This document shows positions 20,975 through 31,780 of a DNA stretch of 32,953 nucleotides, one piece after another. The notes beneath the pieces were generated by a model. The model saw nothing but the letters and a program-made list of their open reading frames with translations. It was not told where the DNA came from and searched no databases. The DNA comes from Pelargonium nanum (taxonomy: Eukaryota > Streptophyta > Magnoliopsida > Geraniales > Geraniaceae): positions 1 through 32,953 of the forward strand of contig JAYMTF010000605.1 of the NCBI GenBank assembly GCA_036897485.1, in the 5' to 3' direction. Position 1 is the stretch's first letter; each line of letters begins with the position of its first letter. The translations under genes and the position numbers were made by a program.

Positions 20975-23900
20975 ATGCTGAGCCCTATGGACTTGCTCCG
21001 ATCGAATCTCTCTCGTGTTCGGATCCCTGAACCAACCAATCGCATCTACAAGCAAGAATGCTGCATATCGTTCGCCACTCCGGTACGCTTCTTTATCCAT
21101 TTTCCTTCCGTTTCTCGAGAAAACTGTTGGAAAGAGCTGCCGGAACTTACTACACCTGTGTCTGTTTGTTGTTTTATTTGAATTTGTCGATTTCATTTTC
21201 CTGAGCTTTTTTGGATGCCAGACGGGACTGTTATTAGTAGTGCTTTGTTTTGGTGTTTTGATGACACGTATTTGTTTTCTTGAGTGTTTATGTTAGATTG
21301 TTTAGAGAGTGTGGAATCAGAAAACAAATTCGCAACTGTTTGGATTTTGCAATTTGATTTTCCCGAGTTTTCTCTGAAGCCAAGCGGGGAGGACTAGTTT
21401 GTTTTTTTGAATGCTGTATGTGTTTTCTTTAAAATTATATTTGATTGCTTAGAAATGTGAAATAGAATTATATGTTGAGATAGTTTTGTTTGGAATTTTT
21501 TCCTGTTACCGTTTGAAAATTAAAAAAATAGAGGAATTGGTACTGAGATTGCAACAGAAGGAGGTTCTATGAATATTTTCATTGCTTAGATAGTGCTGGT
21601 TTCAACTGTTGGATAACCAAGAGATGATGAGGTAGTTCTGTTTGGATTTCTTGTTGTGACGTGATATCTAAAGTAAATTGGTGCAAATCATCTTGACATT
21701 TTCTTGAGTTGTTTTTCAATAGTGCACTTGTATCCTTATTTTATTAATTATAGTACATCACAATGGTGTCTGTGGAAGTGGAAAAAAAAGGACGTAATGC
21801 ATAATACATTTATGCTAAAGTGCCCTTTCATTTTCTTCAATTTTAGAGTTGATGGCAGTAAATTAGATCTTTGATTTTTTATTTCCTTTCCTCCTTCGTA
21901 ACCAACTTATTATTTTTAGGTTGTATTTGAGTTTTGAGTGATGTTTTGGGGATATTTTGTGAACATGTGTTTTTTCGTTTTTTTCCCACTCTGTATGATA
22001 AAAGATCAAGATTTTATGATGTTGTATTATGTTTTTTGTTTTAATATTTTTTGTGTTACTATTACTAGTTTTGTGTATGATAATTCCTCTCCCTTAAGAT
22101 GTTTTATATTTTTTGAAGTTCAATTGGTTTGGTGGTGCTATTGTGATACATTTCAGAGATCTGAAGGTGGGCTTTTCATTGACATGAACACATTTCTGGC
22201 TTTTGGGAAGGATTGTGTGGGCTGGAACTATGCGAAGACTGGAAATCCAGTTTATTTACACATAAAACAAACAAAAAAATTGATTCCAGAAGACAGGCCT
22301 TTGAAGAAGCCAACTCTCTTGGCTATAGGTATCTGAATAATGATACTATCTGCATGTGTTTGGATAGCCTATTTGAAATTTGACAGTTTATTCCTATTGC
22401 CCAGCAATTTATTACATGATGGTGTGTCTGTAGTCTGTAGCTATGAAGCAAATTTGAAATGTTTAGTAATGAAGAAAAATGAATTTGCTAACCTTACTGT
22501 TAAGGAAATTCTAGAAGTTACATTTTCTTTGTTGAGAATGAGGAACAAAAAGTTATAGTACTGCAGTAATTTAGAGGAATGCAAATTTTCAGTGACATGA
22601 TCTACAAACTCACTTTTGCAATACATTCCCCCCTAATATGCACTTTGTTCATGGTTATATACTAAGATAATAACTGTAACTTGCAATGGTGTAATTTTTA
22701 TCCTTAGTTTTATAGCTTATGAACTGATCTCTTTCAATATTTAGTTTCCTTCAAAATAGTGTTGTTTATGTGATAAATGATGACTGCTTTGCCAGTGGTG
22801 ATAATTTTTCCATTAGAGGGGTAATAATTGGACATCATATCTCCTTGGATGTCCATGTCTGTTGATTCTGATAACGGTTTATTTTGTAGAGCCTTTAGGG
22901 GTGCGGCGAAAGACCATGTTAAGGCGTGCCGAAATGGGCATTTTCCTTTTTCATTTTCCATTAATGATTTATAAGTATACTTCTTAGTTTTTACATAGAT
23001 AACAAGCCAAGTAATATTAGTTCTATTCATATTGAAATCACTAAAGATGCGACAAAAGCATACTTTTGAACTTTATACATTATATTAAGAAAGTAATATA
23101 CAAGTCTTATTTTTCACTCCACTTATCGTTGTCAACTGCCATCATCATTACTTTTTACAAACATATAGTTTTTGTGAACACTTGCCACCCAGAAAATATG
23201 TTGTAAGAAATTTTGTTACTTTCAATTGACTTTTAAACTGTTTATTTGAATAATTTCTTGTTGTTTTGGTTCAAACTCACCATATAATCAGTATTTTTTT
23301 AATAAATAATTGAGTTATGAGGGACCCTAAGGAGCAAGCTGTTTCTTCAACTGCTGCAAAATCTTTACGTGACAGTGAATCAAGCTTTGTTGGGTCTCCG
23401 TGGATCATATAAATGACATTATCTAGATCTCCTCTGCTCTGTAGATCTCATCATTTGATACACAGACAATATTTGGGGTTTGGTTCCTTTGGTTTGAGGT
23501 AGAGCGACAAAGTGGGCAAAGTGATGAGGTGTGTGGGTATCAGTGGAGATTGACACCCATAGATTTCATTTGCTTTTGGGGTACCGCTTATTTAATTGTT
23601 ATTGATCACAGTCATCTCAAAATAATAATGAGTAGTTGATTAACTGTTTGTTTTTTATGCTCATTATTGATATGAATGGTTGGTTGTTCCATAGTGAACA
23701 AGCATTACTTAAATGTACTGTTTTTGACTTTTAGGTGTTGATGGGGGTTTTGATAACAATGAAATTGAATACGAGGAGGCTCACAATATAGTAATATTGC
23801 CTGATTATGTAACTCTTCCATTCCCTAATGTGGAGTTACCAGAGAAGGTACTTGTAGCCTGCTCCATCCCCCTTCTTTTAATTTGTGGAGATTAGCTAAG

Positions 23901-26900
23901 AATTTACTCTTCTTTTATGATACTGCAGGTAAGGTTAGCAGTTGATGCCATTTTAATGGCTGAGGGTGCGGAGCGAAAAGAGCAGCTTGCATTCTGGACA
24001 GCTGACAAGAAGAAAACTAGTGAATATGCCTTGAATTTGCTACAGATTGATAATGGAATTGTTATTCCTCCATCTGGGTGGAAGTGCAGTAAGTGTGACA
24101 AAACTGACAATCTTTGGTTAAATTTAACCGATGGAATGATCCTTTGTGGAAGGAAGAATTGGGATGGAACTGGTGGTAACAACCATGCCATCGATCACTA
24201 CAAGACGACAGGGTATCCTCTCGCCGTAAAGCTGGGGACTATAACAGCAGATCTTGAAGCAGCAGGTAATGCTACCTAGTATTATAAACACTTATAGTGC
24301 GAAATTATGAATTGTATGCAACATCTTACTGATATGTCATCCAGTGAAAAGAATAATATGTTATTCCAGTGAACATATGTTATATGGTTATTCCACTAAT
24401 ATTTGCTAGTTGTTTTATTATATGGTTTATCAGCTTCAGCTCTTATACTGAGGTTAGCTACTGTGATATTTTTGTGTCAACAAAGTAGTGCTGTTACATT
24501 GTTATCCAGTTAACTAAAAAGAACTTCCCAAGTAAAAAGGATGGATGAAAACATCATCGTGCACATTAAGTGTGGACTGCAACGAAGTGACAACATAAAA
24601 GTAACATTTAAGCTATAACCAGGAACTTTGGAAAAGGAAAATGAGTATGAATCTTGGATTTTGAAGACATCCAAGAAAAAGAGAGTTTGGAAAAGTATAA
24701 AGGTTCAAATGGTTGGTTGAGAAAAAGTAGTATCTTGAATCATTCATCTTCCAAAAAAAATCATCAATCTGTTACTGCATAAGAAGTGCCTTAAATGAAT
24801 ATCACAGAGGAACTTTTAGATACAGTTCCTACACACACATATATGATGCTTGGAATGGAGTGATCAGTCACAACGCTATGATAAAGATGCCGTATATTTT
24901 GACAATTATTTGTGCATTCTTTTTAGACCTAGTCTTTTTTGGGGATAATTATAGATAATATCTTGTGGCAGCTCAGATGTTTTCTCTTATCCGGAGGATG
25001 ACAGTGTTTTGGATCCACATTTGGCACAACATTTAGCATTCTTTGGCATTGATTTTTCATCATTACAAAAGGTTAGTTACTTCGCTTGAATTCTTTATAA
25101 TGATATGGTACATGTTTGCAGTTTCCAGTCAACATTAGTTCGGTGGTGAGGTTTTTTACATGATCAGAATAATGTTTTGAAAGGACATTGTATAGTTGGG
25201 GAAATGATAAAAACTTATATCTGATTCTTGGATCTTAGCTTTCCCTAAGTCCTTTCCCAACCCATCCATATCTTTATTATTTTGTCAGCAAAAGAACTAC
25301 CAACGAGAACTTTCCAAGAGGTCACCCATCCTTGGATGACTTTTGCCAATCATGTGCTTATCTTTATCAGTATGCAATACTTTATACTTTTCATACTAAG
25401 AACTCCTTATAGTTGATTGGCTTTTAATAAATACGGTTACCATTTCATTCCCGAAGTGTACCTTTTGTTTTATTCTTCACAATCCCTTTTATACATATTG
25501 TAAAGATTCACCTCTTTCTTATCTGTAGACTGAAATGACAACTGCTGAGAGGGAACTTGACCAGAACACGAATTTTGATTGGAATCGAATTCAAGAAAGT
25601 GGTCAGGAAGTAGAACCAATATGTGGTCCAGGTTATACTGGGCTTGTCAATCTTGGAAACAGGTAAGAGTTGGTCCTTAAGGAATGCTGGTGGAGATTAT
25701 GTATTCATTTCTTGTTTTCTCATTCTATGTTTTCACAGCTGCTATTTGGCAGCCACTATGCAAGTTGTGTTCACAACGCGATCTTTCTATTCACGGTCAG
25801 TTTTTATTTTTATGTTGTTATTGTTGTTGTATGTATTGAGGAGTAGGAAGTTGATAACCTACTTGTAGTTTGAGAATTGTGTTTTCCTTATTGTTTCCAT
25901 TTGCTGTTTTCTTCAGCTATTACCTAAATCAAAGTTTAGAAAAGGCTTTTGAGATGGCTCCGGCTGATCCCACTGTAGACTTGAACACACAGTTGTAAGC
26001 TACTGACACATTTACTATGTCAATGCTTCTCATACAGTCTGTCCATGATAATTGCAGTTATTAGGAAAATGTATTATATCTGCGCTTTTAACTTGTTATG
26101 ACCATGTTTACTTGGTTCTCTATATTTATGATATTCCAAATTTCCAATAATGTATTGTATGGTAATTTATTTTTTTGCATCAATTTATTCATATCTCTTA
26201 ACTTGCTTTGTTGTTTTTCCCCATCATCATATTTATTTATTTTACTAAAAGCTGAAACCATCCTATTAAATTGTAAGAAAATAAATATTTTAAGAGTCGA
26301 ATTTTATCTGATTTAGACAAGTTATATATGTTTTGATGCTTTCTGTTCTATTTGCGTGACAGAACAAAACTAGCACATGGCCTGCTATCGGGTAAATATT
26401 CTGTTCCAGCGCTAGAGGTAGGTCAGCTGCAGAAAATTGTTTTATTTGTACCTTGTTTTCTTCTACAAGGTTGTTTACATTTTCCTACTTGTCATTCAGA
26501 GTGGTGATAATGCAAATTCAGCATCCTCGACTACAACTGCTGTAAGTTCTGGCTAACCTTTTGACCTATCTGTTTGTTATATTCTCCCTCTCTTTGAAGA
26601 TTCTTAATTTACACAGTGATCTTTTCATGTACTTAAATGCTGTGGATCTTTTTGGAGCCTTGAAACATTTCGAGTGACCTTTTCGGCATTAATCTATTTC
26701 TTTTATGCAACTCATTTGTCTATGATCTGTGAATTTTATATCTCAGATGCAACTTATAACTTTTTTTGCGAGGTGCTTGTTTCTTGTTTGGATTATTTAG
26801 CTTATGTGGAGTGTATGTTTGCATAACATGTAGCATATCCTCGATGACGTACTTCATTTATTTGCTGCTCTTGCAAATTCAGTTACTATATCCTTTTTGT

Positions 26901-29900
26901 GTATTGTCATTCTAATTGTGTTTTCACTCTTTTGTGATTTGCCTTGTGGAAATTATAGAAACAGGAAGGGATACCGCCTCGCATGTTCAAAGCAGTCATT
27001 GCTGCTAGCCACCCTGAGTTTTCTACCATGAGACAACAGGTATATTTAACACTCCTTGTGAGTATGGGTTGACTGAGATGTCTAGTTTCTTTGAGAAACT
27101 ATGTACAATGGTTCTTTTCTGATTTTCATCAATCCATAGCAATCAATTCCAAATATTGTAGTTGTTCACACAAGTACATATACCAACTTGTGTTTAGGAT
27201 GCCTTGGAATTCTTTCTACATTTTATTGACCAAGTTGAACGAGCTAATGCTAGCCAACCGGAATTGGATCCTTCAAAGAGTTTCAAGTTTGGTATTGAAG
27301 ACCGAATTTTATGTCCATCTGGAAAAGTTACTTACAATAGAAGGTTTGACTACATTCTTTCTCTAAATATCCCGCTGCATGCGGCCACTAATAAAGGTAT
27401 GTTTCTTTGATCATTGTTTTTTTCTTTCTTTCTTTTATGCTATAAAGATTGATCTCTAAAATTACTTTAAAATTGTTGGAGTCCAGATGAACTTGAAGCC
27501 TTCCACAAGCTGAAAGCAGCAAAAACTTCTGAAGGGAAGGAAGTGTAAGTTTTAGAAGGTTCAATGTGCTATATTTGTCCCTTAAAAAATTTCTTGCTAA
27601 GCATATCTACTACAAGCAGATCTTCCGAGGAAATGGTACGCCCAAGGGTGCCTCTAGAAGCATGTCTATCTAACTTCTCAGCACCAGAGGAAGTTCAAGA
27701 CTTTTTCAGCACTGCTTTGAGGGCTAAGACAACTGCTGTCAAGTAAGATTTGTTTGATCATGTGGTATTTTGGCATGTATGCAATGGAAAAGTGCAAATG
27801 GATGCCTGATGGCATGATAATTACTAGTTAAATTATGGCCTCCATGTGTGTCGATATCTAATTATAGATATTACAGTCATCAAATCATCGGGGAAAATAA
27901 AGATTGATATTATGGTATTGACCCGAAGAACACACATAGTATACATCACACATTTGAATTCCACATGGCATGATGATCACTACCTGTCAAACAATGGTTT
28001 GCATGTAGATCGATATCCTATTATAGATTTACAGTCGTCAAATCATCAGGGAAAATAAAGATTGATATGGTGTTATTGACCCGAAGAACAATCATATACA
28101 TCACACATTTTAATTCCACATGTCATTAGCAAGGGATCTTGTTGTAGGTAAGAATTCAAATAGGGTGCAGTCACAGCATCTCCAAAAGCTTTTGAAGTAG
28201 TCGAGGCCTTATTTAATTCCATTTTTATATTTGACTGAAATGCACACATAGCAAAAGGGCATTGGAATAGTTTTAATGTTTATCATGGAACACTCTTAGA
28301 ATGTTAACCTTGGCATGGATCAAGAACATTGAGGTTGCTGCAAGATTTTTTTTTCCTTACAGAAAATAGCTCATGTTATAGTTGTCTTTATCTTCTCGTA
28401 TCTTTCTGTTGCAGAACTGCTGGTCTAACTTCTTTCCCTGACTATTTGGTGCTGCACATGCGGAAATTTGTTATGGAGGCAGGTTGGGTGCCAAAAAAGC
28501 TTGGTATGTTATAAGTGGCTTTTGTTTTATTCTCATTATGGAATGTTTGCAAGTCCTATATTAGCTGACTATTCACATTTTTCATCCCATAATGTCCATG
28601 AAGATGTCTATATTGATGTCCCTGACATCATAGATATCAGCCACATGCGCAGCAAGGGTCAACAGCCTGGAGAGGAGATTTTGCCAGAGGATGGTATGTC
28701 ATACTGACCTGAAGTATCAAGTTCTCTACTGATTTACAGTAATGAATTATTACTACCTTCATCCCAAAATAAGTCTCTTATTTGACTTTTCAATTATTAA
28801 GGATAATTCTAATAGTGCTCGACTTTCTTCCCAGTGCCCTCTTATGCCTTTGTTGTGACAAACTCAACTGATTATAACTAACTTATCTAAAAAATATTAT
28901 TGTCTACTCAAGCATAACACAATTATTAGAGATGAAAGAGAACACTTAAGTTGGGACTGCTAAATTCAATATAGTGGTCACTTATTTTGGGACCGGGGAG
29001 TATTACTACTTGGTTTTTATCACCACAAGTGAGCATGTTTCAGCCTTATCAGTCAGTTACTCTGTCAAATGATAGAGAGGTCCGAGGTTTTAACTTGCTT
29101 GGCTCCTTGACTCCATATACACATCATTTGACATAAAAAGAAGAGGAAAATTAGAACAGCCCTCATCCTGCCGACCCTCTCAGTAGCAGACAGTTCTTTG
29201 ATGATTCACTTAATATCAATTTATATGCTGATTTTTTTAATCAAAATCTAATTGAAGGTAGACCTTTAAATATCGGTAAAATGTTAATATGATATTATTA
29301 GCTCTGAAACTAAGTTATAAATTGGATGATGTCATATATTTTGTGTAAATTGGATAAGTGGTTCCTTGTAGGCTTACCTTGTGTTTTGCATACTAATATT
29401 GAAGTTCATTTATACGAGAGTGAAAAATGCCTTCCAGTGAATTCATGTTGGAATGTCCAAATAATTTATCCTCTATTGTTTTGTGTTTACTTTCTTTATC
29501 CTGTTCTAGATATTCTCCTTCTGATTTCCCATGGATTGGTTTTTACCTTTCTGTGTATGTTACTCCCTCTGTTCCAAGATGAGTGCCATTTTTGTAAAAG
29601 TTAAGGATGAGTTAATTAGGGCTGGACTCTCCCATTTATTTCCCCATGTGCCGTCGTTGTAACCAACTCAAAAGGGTTCTAACTAACTTATATTAGGAAT
29701 ATTGTTGGTAATTTAAGTGTACTAACTAAGTAACTAAAACAGATCGCAGGCACTCATTTTGAGACAATGTTTTTAGAGAAATTGGAAACTCATTTTTGAT
29801 GGAGGGAGTATATGATTTGTATGCCCGTCCATATGTGATGATGTTTCATGACTTAAGCAGCCTTAACTGATTGATAATGTATAAATGACCTTTGTCTTAC

Positions 29901-31780
29901 CTGCATGACTGTTACTAATCCATCTTTCTTTTTATTTATTGATTTGCATCAAGTTATTCTTTACTTGTGTAATTCACGGATGTGGCTGTATCAAGTATTT
30001 TTCACATTGTTCACCCATATTTATTTTTTACATCAAGTTATTCATGTTTCATTCATCTATGATAAATCCATAACAAAGATTGCATAGACAAACTCTATAA
30101 TCACTAAGATTATGTACCTTTTGGCTTTATTGACCTTTTTTTTATTACTATTATTTTACAGTTCCTGAGGATAAGATGGAAGCAAGCAGGCCTTCAGCCA
30201 ATGAGGACATTGTTGCCCAGTTAGTCTCAATGGGGTTTAATCATCTTCATTGTGAGAAAGCTGCTATTAACACCTCAAATACTGGAGTGGAAGAGGCAAT
30301 GAACTGGTTACTTTCTCACATGGATGATCCAGGTATTTCAATACAACTTATATTTTCTGCAATAGGTTACTTGCTTGAAAAAAAGGACTTATTCTTTGCA
30401 AGATCTGTCTTCTAAGAAGTATGACATAGATTGTTGTTCTGATGCTGTACTGTAACAAATGATATGGATGAATCTTTTCCAGATATAGACTTTCCCATTT
30501 CTCAAGAGGCAGGAGGGACTACTGTTGACCAATCAAAAGTTGATACTTTGGTCTCTTTTGGATTTCCAGAAGAAACTGCCCGGAAAGCACTGAAGGCATC
30601 GGTAAACTTCTTATATTTTTTTTCTTCAAGAAATATTCTTACGGAAGATAGATGTGCGTCTAAATACATCAAATTCAAAACACCCATTCTAGTTTAAGTA
30701 GTATTAAGATACTTTCTAACTTGTTAGAAGATGCATATGATTCACAGGGTGGTGATATTGAGAAAGCAACGGATTGGATATTTAGCAATCCCGATGCTTC
30801 TGTTTCATCTGATATGGATGCTACTACATCAAGCAGTGCAACTACTCCCACGGAAACTGGGCTACCCGATGGAGGAGGAAGTAAGCTCTTATCCCTTTAT
30901 CTTGGAATTTTTTTGTACATTCTTTCCTCATTTAGTTGCTGGTGTTACTTGTGATTAAGCATTACTGTCATTGGAGTAAATTTATATATATAGAAAAAAT
31001 AATCTAAGCCAAGGAAGTTTTGGCTTAGAGTCATCCGACTAAAACATGACACCATTAAGTATCGCCAATACTTTGTGATTTAGGAAATTTTAATGAGGTG
31101 TTATATTTTGATTGTTGACTCACTCTAGGCCAGATAACTCTTGTTGGCTTAGATTCCACGCACTCGTGTGTGTGTGTGTGTCAGCACTTGTCGGCATAGT
31201 TTTATATTTTTTTTGTGAGTCCATAACCACAACTAGAATTTCACAAATTCAGAAATTAATCTAAAAGTGAGGGATGTTCTCTTTTAATGAACTTGAATTT
31301 TATTTGTTTTACACACACACATATGAGAGCAAGGAGTCTAAGCCAAGAGTATTTGGCTTAGGCTAAGCCACCAATGAGGTTGTGACACCTCATTAATGTT
31401 TTGGATCCAGCATTGTTGAAATGCTCAATTTACCATGCAATGAGGTTGGATCCAAAGTATATGATCAGTTGTCCGTTGTCCGTTGTCGTGGCAAATATAG
31501 CTTCAGTGATCACTGTTGCTTGCTTAAATTATATTCAGTCCTTCTGCCTATTCTTCAAATTATAGCTCTACTTATTTAAACTACATGGCCTTGATGTACA
31601 GGATACAGACTCATCGGAGTAGTGAGCCACATTGGAACCTCAACTCAATGTGGCCACTATGTCGCTCACATCTATAAAGACGGTAGATGGGCTATTTTCA
31701 ACGATGACAAGGTTGGAGCTTCTATTAATCCTCCAAAGGACATGGGGTATTTGTATTTCTTTGAGAGGCTCAACAATTGA
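20975..31780 (+). CDS. UBP14: Ubiquitin-specific protease 14 (USP5/isopeptidase T type)
   Basis: Cysteine protease that disassembles unanchored polyubiquitin. Exons: 20975-21082, 22157-22328, 23735-23847, 23929-24265, 24977-25071, 25529-25662, 25739-25795, 25917-25994, 26363-26417, 26500-26541, 26959-27039, 27198-27396, 27487-27544, 27620-27742, 28415-28503, 28604-28693, 30162-30332, 30483-30601, 30748-30880, 31602-31780. All introns are GT-AG and all phases agree, giving 810 residues (Arabidopsis UBP14 is about 797). The UBP zinc finger (from about 182) has likely ligands C184, C187, C204 and H217. The Cys box GLVNLGNSCYLAATMQ puts the nucleophile at about C321, and the His box GTSTQCGHYVAH at about H770, followed by FNDDKV. 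Two UBA domains (about 624-667 and 684-726) lie inside the catalytic domain, as in USP5. The family start is M5 (20987); 20975 is the first ATG and has a purine at -3. In Arabidopsis, loss of UBP14 arrests embryos. The gene looks intact. Confidence 0.96.
21083..22156 (+). other. UBP14 intron 1 (long first intron)
   Basis: A 1074-bp, T-rich intron with donor CCG|GTACGC and acceptor TTTCAG|AGATCT. ORFs inside it (21015-21296, and 21938-22336, which runs into exon 2) are not separate genes. No transposon was recognised. Confidence 0.8.
22329..23734 (+). other. UBP14 intron 2
   Basis: A 1406-bp intron, donor ATAG|GTATCT, acceptor TTTTAG|GTGTTG. A less AT-rich patch at 22889-22945 underlies a minus-strand ORF (22734-23030) of unknown nature. 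No structured repeat was identified. Confidence 0.8.
24266..24976 (+). other. UBP14 intron 4 with tandem acceptor
   Basis: Donor GCAG|GTAATG. Two AG acceptors sit 5 nt apart (24970-24971 and 24975-24976). Only the downstream one restores the family reading LEAAD-VFSYPEDDS; the upstream one would shift the frame. The rest of the 711-bp intron shows no repeat. Confidence 0.75.
27811..28124 (+). repeat. 156-bp tandem duplication in UBP14 intron 14
   Basis: Two diverged head-to-tail units begin GGCATGATAATTACTA (27811) and GGCATGATGATCACTA (27967). Each contains CAAATCATC, GGGAAAATAAAGATTGATAT, ATTGACCCGAAGAACA and ATACATCACACATTT. The copies differ by substitutions and small indels. They are wholly intronic. 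Confidence 0.9.
28753..29000. mobile_element. Stowaway MITE 1 (Tc1/mariner) in UBP14 intron 16
   Basis: The left end CTACCTTCATCCCAAAATAA and the right end TTATTTTGGGACCGGGGAG are imperfect inverted repeats of the Stowaway consensus CTCCCTCCGTCCC. They are flanked by TA (28751-28752 and 29001-29002). The 248-bp element is noncoding and shares internal blocks with the second element 560 bp downstream. Confidence 0.92.
29563..29808. mobile_element. Stowaway MITE 2 (Tc1/mariner) in UBP14 intron 16
   Basis: Begins CTCCCTCTGTTCCAAGATGA and ends TCATTTTTGATGGAGGGAG, with TA at 29561-29562 and 29809-29810. Length is 246 bp. Internal sequence such as CTAACTAACTTATATTAGGA parallels the first element, so both are the same subfamily. 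Confidence 0.92.
31001..31155. mobile_element. Small inverted-repeat element in UBP14 intron 19
   Basis: The 12-bp perfect inverted repeats AATCTAAGCCAA (31001-31012) and TTGGCTTAGATT (31144-31155) bound a 155-bp AT-rich sequence. No clear target duplication was found, so the superfamily is undetermined. A related terminal part lies inverted at about 31333-31395. Confidence 0.6.
31333..31395 (-). repeat. Inverted partial copy of the intron 19 element
   Basis: Reversed, this reads TTAATGAGGTGTCAC ... AATACTCTTGGCTTAGACTC, which aligns with the right part of the element at 31001-31155 (TTAATGAGGTGTTAT ... ATAACTCTTGTTGGCTTAGA). Only the terminal 60 bp or so is retained. Confidence 0.6.

Noticed and set aside
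30502..30687. Minus-strand ORF of 61 codons
   Set aside because: Antisense shadow of UBP14 exon 18 (UBA domain).
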